Under the pieces are notes generated by a model that had not been told where the DNA came from, did not search any database, and was given only the letters and a program-made list of their open reading frames with translations. Shown here in pieces: positions 43,944 to 52,558 of a DNA stretch of 52,558 nucleotides (position 1 is its first letter; every line of letters starts with the position of its first letter). Made by a program: the position numbers and the translations under genes. The DNA lies in the NCBI GenBank assembly GCA_002731275.1, contig PCBK01000024.1, forward strand, positions 1-52,558. Reading direction: 5' to 3'. The stretch comes from Deltaproteobacteria bacterium (GTDB taxonomy: Bacteria; Myxococcota_C; UBA6777).

Positions 43944-45755
43944 CTATCCAAGCAGGCTCTCAAGTTCGTCGATCAACGAAGAGAAGACCTTCAAGCTGTC
44001 ACGCACAGGCTCAGGAGTTGTCAAGTCGACGCCAGCGCCTTTCAGGAGATCGAGTGGATACTTTGATCCGCCAGATTTCAAGAAGTTCAGGTAACGCTCA
44101 ACGGCGGACGAACCTTCTTGCAAAATAGCCTGCGTGATGGACGTCGCAGCAGCCATTCCCGTTGCGTACTTGTATACATAGAAGTTGTAGTACATGTGTG
44201 GAATACGCGACCACTCCCAGGAGATCATCTCATCATCTTCATCCCAAGCGATCGTGTCGCCAAAGTACGAGTAGACAACCTCACGGTACTTGGCGTCGAG
44301 TGTTTCAGCGGTCAACGCACCTTCTCCGCTCTCCACCATCTCGTGCATATCGCGTTCAAACTCCGCAAACATCGTTTGACGGAACATCGTGGAGCAGAAG
44401 TCCTTGATGTAGTGGTTAAGCAGATACGCCCGCACCTTGGGATCTTTGTTTTGATCGAGCATGTAGCGGATCAAGAGACCTTCGTTCGTCGTGGAGGCGA
44501 CCTCTGCGACAAAGATTCTGTAGTTGGCTGTTGGGTAGGGCTGAGTACGGTTAGCGAGCTCTGTGTGCATCGAGTGACCGAGCTCGTGCGCGAGTGTGAA
44601 GACCGAGCCCAAGAGACCGTTAAAGTTGTGAAGGATGTACGGCATCGAGTCATAACAGCCAGAGGAGTATGCCCCGGTGCGTTTTCCTTCATTCTCGTAG
44701 CGATCAATCCAGCGATCGGCCAGACCTTTCTTCATGATGTCGCTGTACTCTTTACCGAGTGGGACGAGCGCTTGAGCGATCAGCCCTTCAGCCTCTTCCC
44801 AGGTGTACTTGAGATCGAGATCATCGATGATCGGTACGGAGAGATCGTAAAAGTGTAGCTCATCAAGACCCAACACCTTTTTGCGCAAATTCATGTAACG
44901 TTGGTAATCAGGGAGCTTTTCGTGGATCGCTTCGATCAAACCATCGTACACATCGACAGAGATGTTGTCGTCGAACAACGCAGACTCACGGGCGGATGCG
45001 TAACCACGCACTCTCGACTCAAAGACATGTGCCTTGGTCGAGCCGTCGAGCGCAGCCGCCATCGTGTTGCGGTTGCCTTTAAACTCGCGGTAAAATCCCT
45101 GAAAGGCCCCTCGACGAATATCCCGCTCACGTGCTTGTGTCAGCTTGTAGTACGTGCTGTGTGTCAGCTTCACCTGTTCGCCGTCTTCGTTGGTCACCTC
45201 ACCAAAACGTGCGGGCAGGTCGACGTTGTTGAGCATACTAAAGACTTGATGCCCTGTCGACATCGCCTCTTGCGCCATCGAGATGATGCGCTCCTCCGAA
45301 GGCGAAAGGGTGTGAGGTTTTTGACGCAACAAATCGGACAAAAAGAACTGGTATTCGGCGAGCTGTGGATCTTCCTTCCACGTACGCAAAGTAGACTCAT
45401 CGAGGCCCAAGAGTTCTGGGTTCACGAAGGACGTCGCGGCATCAAATTGAAAATACAACGCGCGCGCCTTGCTGTAGTACTCGTGATATTTGCCTTCGGA
45501 GAGATCTTCATCGTGGCGGAGATGAGCGTAAGTGTAAACTTTTTCAATTTTACGCATGGAGCCAAAGTAAAAATCGAGCGCTTGCTTCAAGACATCGATC
45601 GACTCACCGAGCCGGCCCTTCCAAGCCTCTGCTTGCTCTGGGATCGATTGCAAACTCGCAAACTCAGACGCCCATGCCCCATCGTCAGCATACATCGACT
45701 CCAAATTCCAACGATCACCTTGTGGGACATCTTCGCGTTTTTTGTATTGGACCAT
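43944..45755 (-). CDS. pepF: Oligoendopeptidase F (M3B metallopeptidase)
   Basis: A 603-residue cytoplasmic zinc peptidase for short peptides. It has the HExxH site in TLAHELGHSMH, the third ligand Glu in FVAEVASTTNEGLL, and the C-terminal PHMYYNFYVYKYATGMAAA typical of PepF. The length is standard. A sigma-70-type promoter lies at 45829-45857. It is divergent from serC. Confidence 0.95.
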   Translation of the reverse strand: MVQYKKREDVPQGDRWNLESMYADDGAWASEFASLQSIPEQAEAWKGRLGESIDVLKQALDFYFGSMRKIEKVYTYAHLRHDEDLSEGKYHEYYSKARALYFQFDAATSFVNPELLGLDESTLRTWKEDPQLAEYQFFLSDLLRQKPHTLSPSEERIISMAQEAMSTGHQVFSMLNNVDLPARFGEVTNEDGEQVKLTHSTYYKLTQARERDIRRGAFQGFYREFKGNRNTMAAALDGSTKAHVFESRVRGYASARESALFDDNISVDVYDGLIEAIHEKLPDYQRYMNLRKKVLGLDELHFYDLSVPIIDDLDLKYTWEEAEGLIAQALVPLGKEYSDIMKKGLADRWIDRYENEGKRTGAYSSGCYDSMPYILHNFNGLLGSVFTLAHELGHSMHTELANRTQPYPTANYRIFVAEVASTTNEGLLIRYMLDQNKDPKVRAYLLNHYIKDFCSTMFRQTMFAEFERDMHEMVESGEGALTAETLDAKYREVVYSYFGDTIAWDEDDEMISWEWSRIPHMYYNFYVYKYATGMAAATSITQAILQEGSSAVERYLNFLKSGGSKYPLDLLKGAGVDLTTPEPVRDSLKVFSSLIDELESLLG

Positions 45756-45828
45756 CCGTGTTCTCCTATATACTCGGTCTCTTTATCGGCAAGAAAGATT
45801 TTCGCTTGCTCTACCCTTCAAATCGACT

Positions 45829-45857
45829 ACTATAGGGAAGCATGACCCCACGGTCAA
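45829..45857 (-). promoter_or_regulatory. Candidate sigma-70-type promoter for pepF
   Basis: On the minus strand: TTGACC (45857-45852), 17-bp spacer, TATAGT (45834-45829). Each hexamer matches consensus at five of six positions. Expected start near 45822, about 67 bases before the ATG. Confidence 0.65.
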
Positions 45858-45890
45858 GCGCCCATAAAACGCTAATCCCTCGAAGAATCT

Positions 45891-45904
45891 GGTACAAATG
45901 TACC
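45891..45904. promoter_or_regulatory. Palindrome upstream of serC
   Basis: Perfect inverted repeat GGTACA-AA-TGTACC, 51 bp before the serC ATG in the region divergent from pepF. Possible operator; no regulator is assigned. Confidence 0.35.
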
Positions 45905-45954
45905 CTTTTCTCTCTAACCTACACCGCCCTATGTGCGTAGAGGAGAACCTATAG

Positions 45955-47034
45955 ATGGGACGAAAAAGCAACTTTAACCCTGGTCCTGCCGTCTTACCCG
46001 AAGACGTACTCAAACAAGCACAATCCGACATGATGAACTTTCGAGGCCTTGGCACAGGCATCATGGAGATCAGCCACCGCTCGAAAGAATTTATCGCGCT
46101 GCTCGAACATACCCAAGCCACCCTTCGCCGACTCCTCTCTCTCGATGACTCCACCCACATCCTCTTTTGCCAGGGTGGCGCACGTACGCAGTTCGCGATG
46201 GTTCCCATGAACTTTTTGCACACCAGCGGCGCATACGTGGATACAGGTGTTTGGTCTGACAAGGCGATCGAAGAGTCCCAACGAGTCGGAGACACCAAAG
46301 TCATCGCGACCAGCAAAGAACAAAAGTACAACCACATCCCCCACCCACATTCTTACACGCTCAACGGAGATGAATCCTACCTTCACCTCACCTCCAACAA
46401 CACCATCTACGGCACACAGGTCCACGAATGGCCCGAGACTAACGGCGTCCCACTGATCGTCGATATGTCCTCCGATATCGCCAGCCGCAAGCTCGACTAC
46501 AACCAATTTGATATGGTCTACGCTGGCGCGCAAAAAAACATCGGTACAGCCGGCGTCACTCTCGTACTGCTCAAAGATGAGTTCGCCAAAAAGGCCAAAT
46601 TCGACCACCTCTCCCATATGCTTCGGTACGACACGTTCATCCAGAGTAACTCTCTGTACAACACACCACCTGTCTGGAGCATCTACATCGTCTCACTCGT
46701 CCTCGACTGGCTCGAAGCACAAGGTGGGATCGACAAGGTAGAAGAGAACAACACGAAGAAGGTGGAGCTTTTATACAGCACTGTCGATGAGATGGAGTTC
46801 TACACAGGTACGGCTCAAAAAGACAGCCGCTCCATGATGAACGTGACCTTCCGTCTCCCCACAGAGGAGCTGGATAAACGCTTTGTCGCGGATGGCTTGG
46901 AAGCAGGTTTCATTGGACTCAAAGGACACAGGCTCTCCGGTGGTATTCGCGTCTCTTGTTACAACGCGGTCACAGTCGAAGATGTTGAGAGACTTGTCGA
47001 TTTTATGAAGGACTTCGCCAAAAAGCACGGCTAA
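45955..47034 (+). CDS. serC: Phosphoserine aminotransferase
   Basis: PLP enzyme converting 3-phosphohydroxypyruvate to phosphoserine (serine synthesis; also pyridoxal synthesis in some bacteria). It shows NFNPGPAVLPEDVLKQAQ at the N-terminus, GTGIMEISHRSKEF, the Lys in YAGAQKNIGTAGVTLV, and HRLSGGIRVSCYNAV at the end. 359 residues, normal. GGAG is 9 bases before the ATG. The stop overlaps the stop of the convergent phosphoesterase gene (CTAA, 4 bp). Confidence 0.96.
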   Translation: MGRKSNFNPGPAVLPEDVLKQAQSDMMNFRGLGTGIMEISHRSKEFIALLEHTQATLRRLLSLDDSTHILFCQGGARTQFAMVPMNFLHTSGAYVDTGVWSDKAIEESQRVGDTKVIATSKEQKYNHIPHPHSYTLNGDESYLHLTSNNTIYGTQVHEWPETNGVPLIVDMSSDIASRKLDYNQFDMVYAGAQKNIGTAGVTLVLLKDEFAKKAKFDHLSHMLRYDTFIQSNSLYNTPPVWSIYIVSLVLDWLEAQGGIDKVEENNTKKVELLYSTVDEMEFYTGTAQKDSRSMMNVTFRLPTEELDKRFVADGLEAGFIGLKGHRLSGGIRVSCYNAVTVEDVERLVDFMKDFAKKHG

Positions 47035-47900
47035 GAGAGCACGAGGACGTTGATCTCGGGTCGACAGTTAAAACGTACAGGCAGTCCGATCACGCCGGCC
47101 CCCCGCGAGACAAACACCTGCGTATGTGGCGCAGCGACTAACCCGGCTGCGTATTTTTTCCCATACCGAGAAGGCACGATAGGTGGTCCCACCCACGGAA
47201 TCACAACCTGTCCCCCATGTGTATGACCGCTCAACACAAGCTTCACCCTTGGATCTTTGAGAGATTCGGCGTAGTCGGGGTTGTGAGATAACAAGATCGC
47301 GACGTCATGCTCTTTCGCATCACCCATCGCCCGCTTGAGATCTTGCTTGCCTTCCCACAAGTCGTCAACGCCAGCTAGGCGAAGACGTTGGTTACCTTTC
47401 TTCAGCCAAACCCCTTCATTGTTGAGATCCCCTAACCCGCTCCCCTTAATCGCACGCATTGACTCTTCTGTACTCTCCCAATGGTCGTGATTTCCACATA
47501 CGACGTAGACACCCATCTTTGCCTTCAGATGCCGCAATGCGCGAAAACACGGCGCGATGTACTTTGGACTTTTGTATACAAAGTCACCAGGAATCGCGAT
47601 AATATCGGGTTGAAGAGCGTTCACCTCTCGCACCAACCGCTCGACATAGCCAAGGCTCACAAAAGGACCGTGGTGGATATCCGATATCACGACGACCTTT
47701 GTCCCCACAAACCCCTTGGGGAGTCCAGGAATCGAGACCTTCTTTTGTTCGATGCGAAGCCACCCAGACTCCAACACAGCATATCCCCCACCAGCGACAC
47801 CAACTCCAGCAAGAAGCCCCACGCGCTTGAGAAATGTACGACGTCTCATCGCAGGCCGTTGCTCAACTTGCTCTTCTGGTGTCCTTGTTTTGTCCTCCAA
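47031..47900 (-). CDS. Tat-exported metallophosphoesterase (YkuE-like)
   Basis: 289 residues. A twin-arginine signal RRRTFLKRVGLLAGVGVAGG lies in the first 40 residues. The calcineurin-like phosphoesterase domain is complete: VISDIHHG, PGDFVYK, CGNHDHW, LLSHNPDY and SGHTHGGQ, giving a dinuclear metal site. It is likely a periplasmic or membrane-associated phosphohydrolase of the YkuE/YaeI group, some of which act on lipid phosphates; the substrate here is inferred. It starts 18 bp after the kinase-FGE-like gene on the same strand. Confidence 0.92.
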   Translation of the reverse strand: MEDKTRTPEEQVEQRPAMRRRTFLKRVGLLAGVGVAGGGYAVLESGWLRIEQKKVSIPGLPKGFVGTKVVVISDIHHGPFVSLGYVERLVREVNALQPDIIAIPGDFVYKSPKYIAPCFRALRHLKAKMGVYVVCGNHDHWESTEESMRAIKGSGLGDLNNEGVWLKKGNQRLRLAGVDDLWEGKQDLKRAMGDAKEHDVAILLSHNPDYAESLKDPRVKLVLSGHTHGGQVVIPWVGPPIVPSRYGKKYAAGLVAAPHTQVFVSRGAGVIGLPVRFNCRPEINVLVLS

Positions 47901-47918
47901 CAGAAAACTCCTCTCGTC

Positions 47919-50744
47919 TTACGTTTTATCGGGCTCATCGCGAGAGACGACTCTCACACCGATTCGTTCTGTCCCCATTAACGCGTTAAACCGGAAAGCA
48001 CATCGCACACCACGACCGTGATAACGATAACAACCACCTCGTAATGCCCGGTGAACACGCAAGCCTTCTCTTCCAAGCTCGGAGACAAAGTGAGGCTCCT
48101 TTGGCGCCTCCCCCATCACTTCGAGCCAGTTGATGTTCCATTCATCTGCACACCACTCCCAGACGTTACCACTACAGTCGAGCAAGCCGTACGGACTCAT
48201 ACCATCGGGGTAGTGAGCGACAGGTGTCGTATCTTGGAGCTTGGCCCCCAGAAAATTGCACAGACCGTTATGTGGTTTTTGATTGCCCCAAGGCCAGATC
48301 TGTCCCTCCGTTCCCCGCGCGGCTTTCTCCCACTGTGCCTCTGTCGGCAAGGTCAACTCGTAAAATGAGCAGAACGCCTGTACATCCTCGTAAGAGACGC
48401 ATACAACAGGGTGCTCCAAGCGCTCTTCATCAGGTTGACCGTTCACCCAGTGCTGGAGATAATCAGGGCTCTCACAGTGGTAACCGCTCTCTTCGATAAA
48501 TTTGAGCCAAACTCTATTGGTCAACGGTGTCCGCGCGATCCAATACGTCTCCAACTCCACCTCTCTCTGAGGTGCCTCATTTCGGTATGCCAACATGTCA
48601 TTTTCTTTTGACCCCATCGTAAAGACACCACCGGGAATCTCCACAAAACGCAGCAAAGGCGTCCCATCTTTTGCGCGGAAAATAGACTCACGCACAGGGT
48701 CAGGAACAGCTGGAAGATCGAGTGCATTCCAGATCTTTTTGGGTTGTGGCTTCTCTGCAGGTTTAGAAGAAGTTGTAGCGGCAAGAGGGAGGACACTCTC
48801 CGCCTCCCACTCAACAGCCGAGTGAACGGGTTCGATCGCGCGTTTCTTTTTGGAGGGTGTTAGAGATAAGGAGTCCAGCGAGATCATCTCCTCGTACTCA
48901 AGCAACAGCTGTGGTGTCACAGTCTTCTCGACGACCTGCTTCTCAGGTGATGTGACTGTTGGCTTCTCCACATCTCCACCAGAGCGCGATGGATGGACGA
49001 GTGATAGCGCTGAAGGGTAACGCATCACAGGCTGCTCATCACGCACACTGGCCGCCTCTTCTCCTTGCTTAGCGTGACCTCTTTCCTCTCGCTCTTGAAC
49101 CCCTCCAACACGACGAAGAATCTTTTCTCGAACCGCATTCAGCTCACGTGTTTGCTGAAAATCCATAGGCTCAGGCTGTGGCGGTACAGAAGGTTCAGAT
49201 ATCGCATCTCGCGGAGCAGCCTCCTCCCCCTTCTCTATTTGCTGATACTGCTCGACCAAAACGTCCAGCGCGGACTCGTCTTTGATACCCCAATAAGAAG
49301 TGTTGAAACCTGTATCTTTCGAAGAATGAGTGGAGCGCTCCCTAAACATACGAGCGTGCTGTTCTGAACGCTCCTGCAAAGATATAGGGAGCAAGATCTC
49401 CCGCAACGCGCTCCAAAACGCCCCAGGTGTTTGATAGCGCCGATGTGGCTTTGGATCCATCGCACGCAGGACAACTTCATCGACGGCCTTCGTCCACAAC
49501 ATACACAATTGACTGGGTGGAAAGATCGAACCAATCGGAAGCTCTGTCGTGAACAATTGATACGCGATGACCCCGAGAGAGAACACATCAACGGACTTGC
49601 TCACCTCATCACCACCACGCAATTGTTCGGGGGCCATGTAATAGACAAAGCCACTAAACCCTGTGTGTCGACTTACAGACTCGCCTTCGAGGACTTTGGC
49701 GATACCAAAGTCCATCAGCTTTACGCGACCATCACGTGTGATCATAATATTGGAAGGCTTAAGGTCTCGGTGGATGACACCTTGTGCGTGTGCGTACTCG
49801 AGGATGGGGATCAGCTCATCAAACAACTTGATCACAGATTTCACAGAGAGAGAAGGGAAGATCCCCCGCTCTGCAGAGCGCTCCATCAAGAGGTCAAGGG
49901 TGACACCTTCGACATACTCCATCGTAAAAAAGAGAAAACCGGAGTTTGGATCTTGTTCGAGGGTATATGTTCTGACGATACCGGGATGTGTCAGGCGCTC
50001 GTTCGCTCGTAATTCTTGAAGAAACCGCGTGCGGATTTCGTCGAACTGTGCGAGGTGTGGGTGGATCAACTTGAGGGCATAGCGGCTCTCGCGTACGGTG
50101 TCGTAACACAAGAACACCTGCCCCATCCCTCCTTGGCCCAAGAGTTTTTCCAGGTAGTACCGCCCCAACAGATACTGTTTAACAGAGAGTTCTCGTTGCT
50201 GGTGAGATGGCTGCGCGTGGAAGGTCGAAGGCAAATAGCCAGAAGAAGAACCTCTTGGAGGTTGTGAGGGCACATGCGAAGGTTGCGAAGGTACACGAGA
50301 AGGTTTGGCTTCACCAAACACATTGGACAAACGACTCTTTACGAGTTGTTCGCTGGAGTGAAAATCATCCTCGGAGAGCAGACCAGCGTGAAAAAAGTTT
50401 TGAAGATCGCGCAGGACCTGTTCGATCTCCTCTCGCTCGTTGATAAGCGCCTGTGCGTTACTCTGCCCAAGTCCCCCACCGGGTTCGAGTTCGAGAGCAC
50501 CAACGAGTCCACTTTGTTGTGCAGAGACACTCACAGGAAGGGGGGTCATGGATTCCAGCAGCGCGAGGATCTCAGCAGAGGAAGGAGAGCTTGGTACGGG
50601 AGCCCTGGTATGCCCTCCATCCATTTGGTACATCTCTTTGAGCAGGATCTTTTTGGACTCCTGAAACTCATCTTCGGAGAGCACACCGGTCTGGTAAAAT
50701 GAAACCAGCTCTTTGAGGACTTGGAAGATATCTTCACGATTCAT
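47919..50744 (-). CDS. Ser/Thr protein kinase fused to FGE-sulfatase-like domain
   Basis: 941 residues. Two SHOCT-like short helical motifs (residues 5-36, FYQTGVLSEDEFQESKKILL; and 104-136, FFHAGLLSEDDF) precede a Pro/Ser-rich linker. The kinase domain (about 194-455) has GQGGMG (203-208), Lys225, HRDLKPSN (325-332), DFG (345-347) and APE. A long low-complexity region (455-700) leads to a C-terminal FGE/SUMF1-type domain: IPGGVFTMGSKEND, LPTEAQWEKAARGTEG, GNVWEWCAD, RALRGGCYRYHGRG. The usual RGGS is RGGC here, and the paired catalytic Cys of true formylglycine generators are not evident, so binding rather than catalysis is likely, as in other kinase-FGE fusions. No transmembrane helix is seen. 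Confidence 0.92.
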   Translation of the reverse strand: MNREDIFQVLKELVSFYQTGVLSEDEFQESKKILLKEMYQMDGGHTRAPVPSSPSSAEILALLESMTPLPVSVSAQQSGLVGALELEPGGGLGQSNAQALINEREEIEQVLRDLQNFFHAGLLSEDDFHSSEQLVKSRLSNVFGEAKPSRVPSQPSHVPSQPPRGSSSGYLPSTFHAQPSHQQRELSVKQYLLGRYYLEKLLGQGGMGQVFLCYDTVRESRYALKLIHPHLAQFDEIRTRFLQELRANERLTHPGIVRTYTLEQDPNSGFLFFTMEYVEGVTLDLLMERSAERGIFPSLSVKSVIKLFDELIPILEYAHAQGVIHRDLKPSNIMITRDGRVKLMDFGIAKVLEGESVSRHTGFSGFVYYMAPEQLRGGDEVSKSVDVFSLGVIAYQLFTTELPIGSIFPPSQLCMLWTKAVDEVVLRAMDPKPHRRYQTPGAFWSALREILLPISLQERSEQHARMFRERSTHSSKDTGFNTSYWGIKDESALDVLVEQYQQIEKGEEAAPRDAISEPSVPPQPEPMDFQQTRELNAVREKILRRVGGVQEREERGHAKQGEEAASVRDEQPVMRYPSALSLVHPSRSGGDVEKPTVTSPEKQVVEKTVTPQLLLEYEEMISLDSLSLTPSKKKRAIEPVHSAVEWEAESVLPLAATTSSKPAEKPQPKKIWNALDLPAVPDPVRESIFRAKDGTPLLRFVEIPGGVFTMGSKENDMLAYRNEAPQREVELETYWIARTPLTNRVWLKFIEESGYHCESPDYLQHWVNGQPDEERLEHPVVCVSYEDVQAFCSFYELTLPTEAQWEKAARGTEGQIWPWGNQKPHNGLCNFLGAKLQDTTPVAHYPDGMSPYGLLDCSGNVWEWCADEWNINWLEVMGEAPKEPHFVSELGREGLRVHRALRGGCYRYHGRGVRCAFRFNALMGTERIGVRVVSRDEPDKT

Positions 50745-50894
50745 CAGGGATGCCTTGCCGTTTTGTCCAAGGTAACGAGCGCACGTGGAAAAGCCATGTC
50801 AAACGAACAGCACAAAGTATAGCACAAATTCTTACAAAGGAACACCCCACGATTAGAAGAAACAGAAGTGTGAGCAAAGAGGCAGAGAGAGGGT

Positions 50895-52523
50895 TCAGGA
50901 GGGTTCTTCAACAGGCGCTTCGTCCTTCAAGCTCGCATGTTCTTTTAACAGGATGACACGCGCTCCGAGGTGATCGGTGCGTTCGGAGGCATTGAACCGG
51001 AAGGCACATCGCACGCCACGGCCGTGGTAACGAAAGCATCCTCCACGTATGGAGTACACACCTGAATCATCTGAAAACACAGGGTCCTTGGCGTCCTCTC
51101 CGAGCTCTTCGAGCCAGTTGATGCTCCAGTTGTCCGCGCACCACTCCCAAACATTACCGCTACAATCGAGCAGACCGTAAGGACTCGCCCCACCGAGGAA
51201 GGAAGCAACAGGCGTGGTGTCGTGGAGCCCCGAGCCGAGGAAGTTACACAGGCCGTTATGTGGTTTTTGATTGCCCCAAGGCCAGATCTGTCCCTCCGTT
51301 CCCCGCGCGGCTTTCTCCCACTGTGCCTCTGTCGGCAAGGCCAACTCGTAAAATGAGCAGAACGCCTGTACATCTTCGTACGAGATGTACACAACAGGGT
51401 GCTCAAGACGATCCAGCCGGGGACGTCCTCCCCTCCAGTGTTGAAGGTAATCGGGGCTCTCACAGTGATAGCCGCTCTCTTCGATAAATTTGAGCCAGAC
51501 TCTATTGGTCAACGGTGTCCGCGCAATCCAGTACGTCTCCAACTCCACTTCTCTTTGGGGTTGCTCGTTGTGGTAGGCCAACGAGTCCACTTTGCGAGAG
51601 CCCATCAAAAAAGTGCCCTCAGGCACTTTTGTCATGCGAAAGAGTGGCGTGCCATCTTTTGCGTGGAAGAACTTCTCTTCGAGGTGAGAAGCGACAGGCG
51701 GCAGATCGAGCGCGGAGCGCTGCAAGTCACGCAGTGTTGGACCGACAGGTTCGGCATCAATACGCCCTTGCAAGGATTCATCGATCTCAAGCTCCAACTC
51801 TTGGGCGAGAGGTGTCTCCGGCTTATTCATCAGAGGAAGATCGAGTCCATCAACAGAAGGACTTAAGAGTGCGTCTGACGAGGGCTCTTGCTTTTTTTTG
51901 GGTTTGTTTTGTTTGGGCTTCACTTGATCCAATGAGATCATCTCATCGCCGAGGTCGACCATTTGGGAAGAGAGCACAGGATCGGAGAGTGTTTGGATCT
52001 GGCCAGAGATGCGTTTGATCGGATTCTTATCGAGCGAGAGTGTCGGGTGAGGAGAATACGAAGATGCCCGAAAAGATCGAAATACAGGAAGATTTGGAGA
52101 CGCGAGTCGCTCCGGAAGTTCACCACTTTGACTCTCTTGCTCGGGTTCGGGTGCAGAGTGAACGGTCTTGACTTCACCGGTGAATGTGGGCTGCCCTGGA
52201 ACCATCGTCGGTGGTCCTTCGACAGCCGGTAGATCGGTCGCAGAGCGAAACACCTCAGCCAGCTCATCGCCAGCTTCGTACGCGTCGACCTTAGGCACCC
52301 TTGGTATCTCGGGCGAGGTTTCCTTTTCACCGAATGGATGGGCGTGTGAGAGACTGTCAATATCTCTCGTGGAGAGTTGGAACTCCGGAAGTTCGCGAGT
52401 CTGGTACTTTGGATCGAGCGAGTCGATCAAGGGCAACAGCGCAAATTCACTCTCCATGGCCCAAAGTTTACTGAGCTCTAAACGTCTCGACGCGTCTAGT
52501 AGCACCAGACTAACAACATGCAT
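50895..52523 (-). CDS. FGE-sulfatase-like protein, kinase-less paralogue
   Basis: 542 residues from ATG 52523, which directly follows an in-frame TGA; ATG 52457 is an alternative start. The N-terminal 290 residues are disordered and Pro/Ser/Glu-rich, with DEMISLDQVKPKQNKPKKKQ resembling the linker of the neighbour (YEEMISLDSLSLTPSKKK). The C-terminal 240 residues are an FGE-like domain (MGSRKVDSLAYHNEQPQREVE ... RGGCFRYHGRGVRCAFRFNAS) close to that of the kinase gene, including identical DNA. No kinase or transmembrane segment. It looks like a duplication of the linker-FGE half of the 47919 gene. It lies 150 bp upstream of it on the same strand. Confidence 0.88.
   Translation of the reverse strand: MHVVSLVLLDASRRLELSKLWAMESEFALLPLIDSLDPKYQTRELPEFQLSTRDIDSLSHAHPFGEKETSPEIPRVPKVDAYEAGDELAEVFRSATDLPAVEGPPTMVPGQPTFTGEVKTVHSAPEPEQESQSGELPERLASPNLPVFRSFRASSYSPHPTLSLDKNPIKRISGQIQTLSDPVLSSQMVDLGDEMISLDQVKPKQNKPKKKQEPSSDALLSPSVDGLDLPLMNKPETPLAQELELEIDESLQGRIDAEPVGPTLRDLQRSALDLPPVASHLEEKFFHAKDGTPLFRMTKVPEGTFLMGSRKVDSLAYHNEQPQREVELETYWIARTPLTNRVWLKFIEESGYHCESPDYLQHWRGGRPRLDRLEHPVVYISYEDVQAFCSFYELALPTEAQWEKAARGTEGQIWPWGNQKPHNGLCNFLGSGLHDTTPVASFLGGASPYGLLDCSGNVWEWCADNWSINWLEELGEDAKDPVFSDDSGVYSIRGGCFRYHGRGVRCAFRFNASERTDHLGARVILLKEHASLKDEAPVEEPS
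51253..51340 (-). repeat. 88-bp identical tract shared by the two FGE-like genes (second copy 48265-48352)
   Basis: 88 consecutive identical bases, third codon positions included, within the FGE-like domains of the two neighbouring genes. High but lower identity continues beyond, starting with a single mismatch and then 33 more identical bases. This suggests gene conversion or recent duplication. Confidence 0.85.
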
Positions 52524-52558
52524 TCATTGTGACGTGATGTTGTCATGTTGACTCCCCA

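Noticed and set aside
44901-45845. 314-codon open frame antisense to pepF that also covers its promoter
   Set aside because: No recognisable product; pepF motifs and its promoter are on the opposite strand.
3726-45904. Short 6-bp-arm palindromes in many intergenic regions as one regulon
   Set aside because: Their sequences all differ, and a few such palindromes are expected by chance in several kb of intergenic DNA; only the two matching ones at 37851 and 37950 stand out.

Overview
The window is about 52.6 kb of chromosome at roughly 50% GC. I read it as a myxobacteria-like or Bradymonas-like (former Deltaproteobacteria) predator or saprophyte lineage. This is inferred from gene content: Hanks-type Ser/Thr kinases fused to AAA/TPR or sulfatase-modifying-factor-like domains, giant Cys-rich lipoproteins with MopE-type metal-binding motifs, an OmpA protein with thrombospondin type-3 repeats, a sigma-54 activator, and many lipobox signal peptides. 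No rRNA, tRNA, CRISPR, phage or transposase gene was recognised.

Layout. At 0.26-9.5 kb lies a block of envelope proteins: a beta-propeller lipoprotein, a MopE-motif Cys-rich lipoprotein, an internally duplicated membrane-anchored protein, a thioredoxin/TPR protein, and a serine hydrolase with an extraordinary poly-Arg segment. Two copies of a ~106-bp repeat with terminal inverted repeats sit just after genes in this block. At 9.6-13.8 kb come an OmpR/EnvZ-type two-component pair, a c-type-heme plus copper-monooxygenase-like lipoprotein and a mini S24/S26 peptidase-like protein. At 20.9-13.8 kb (minus strand) is a tight four-gene unit: Ser/Thr kinase-ATPase-TPR giant, rng, nnrE-nnrD fusion, tsaE. 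zwf-pgl (pentose phosphate) follow on the plus strand, then a small membrane protein, a PHB-depolymerase-like lipoprotein and a class III aminotransferase.

At 26.8-34.6 kb two huge minus-strand lipoproteins, made of 15 and 18 tandem 43-residue modules with eight Cys each, flank a plus-strand membrane-anchored protein. At 34.9-39.9 kb, after a Nif3-like protein, comes the most interesting locus. A sigma-54 activator whose N-terminus is a Rieske [2Fe-2S] domain is divergent from a translationally coupled SDR/QueA-like operon. The intergenic region holds two near-identical perfect palindromes and a strong -24/-12 promoter facing the SDR gene, so regulator, binding sites and target operon are all visible.

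The right end holds a HEAT-repeat-like protein, ompA-thiL, pepF, serC, a Tat-exported metallophosphoesterase, a kinase-FGE-like fusion protein and a kinase-less FGE-like paralogue sharing an 88-bp identical DNA tract. Starts were adjusted from the longest open frame where a Shine-Dalgarno (SD) sequence or signal peptide favoured a downstream codon.
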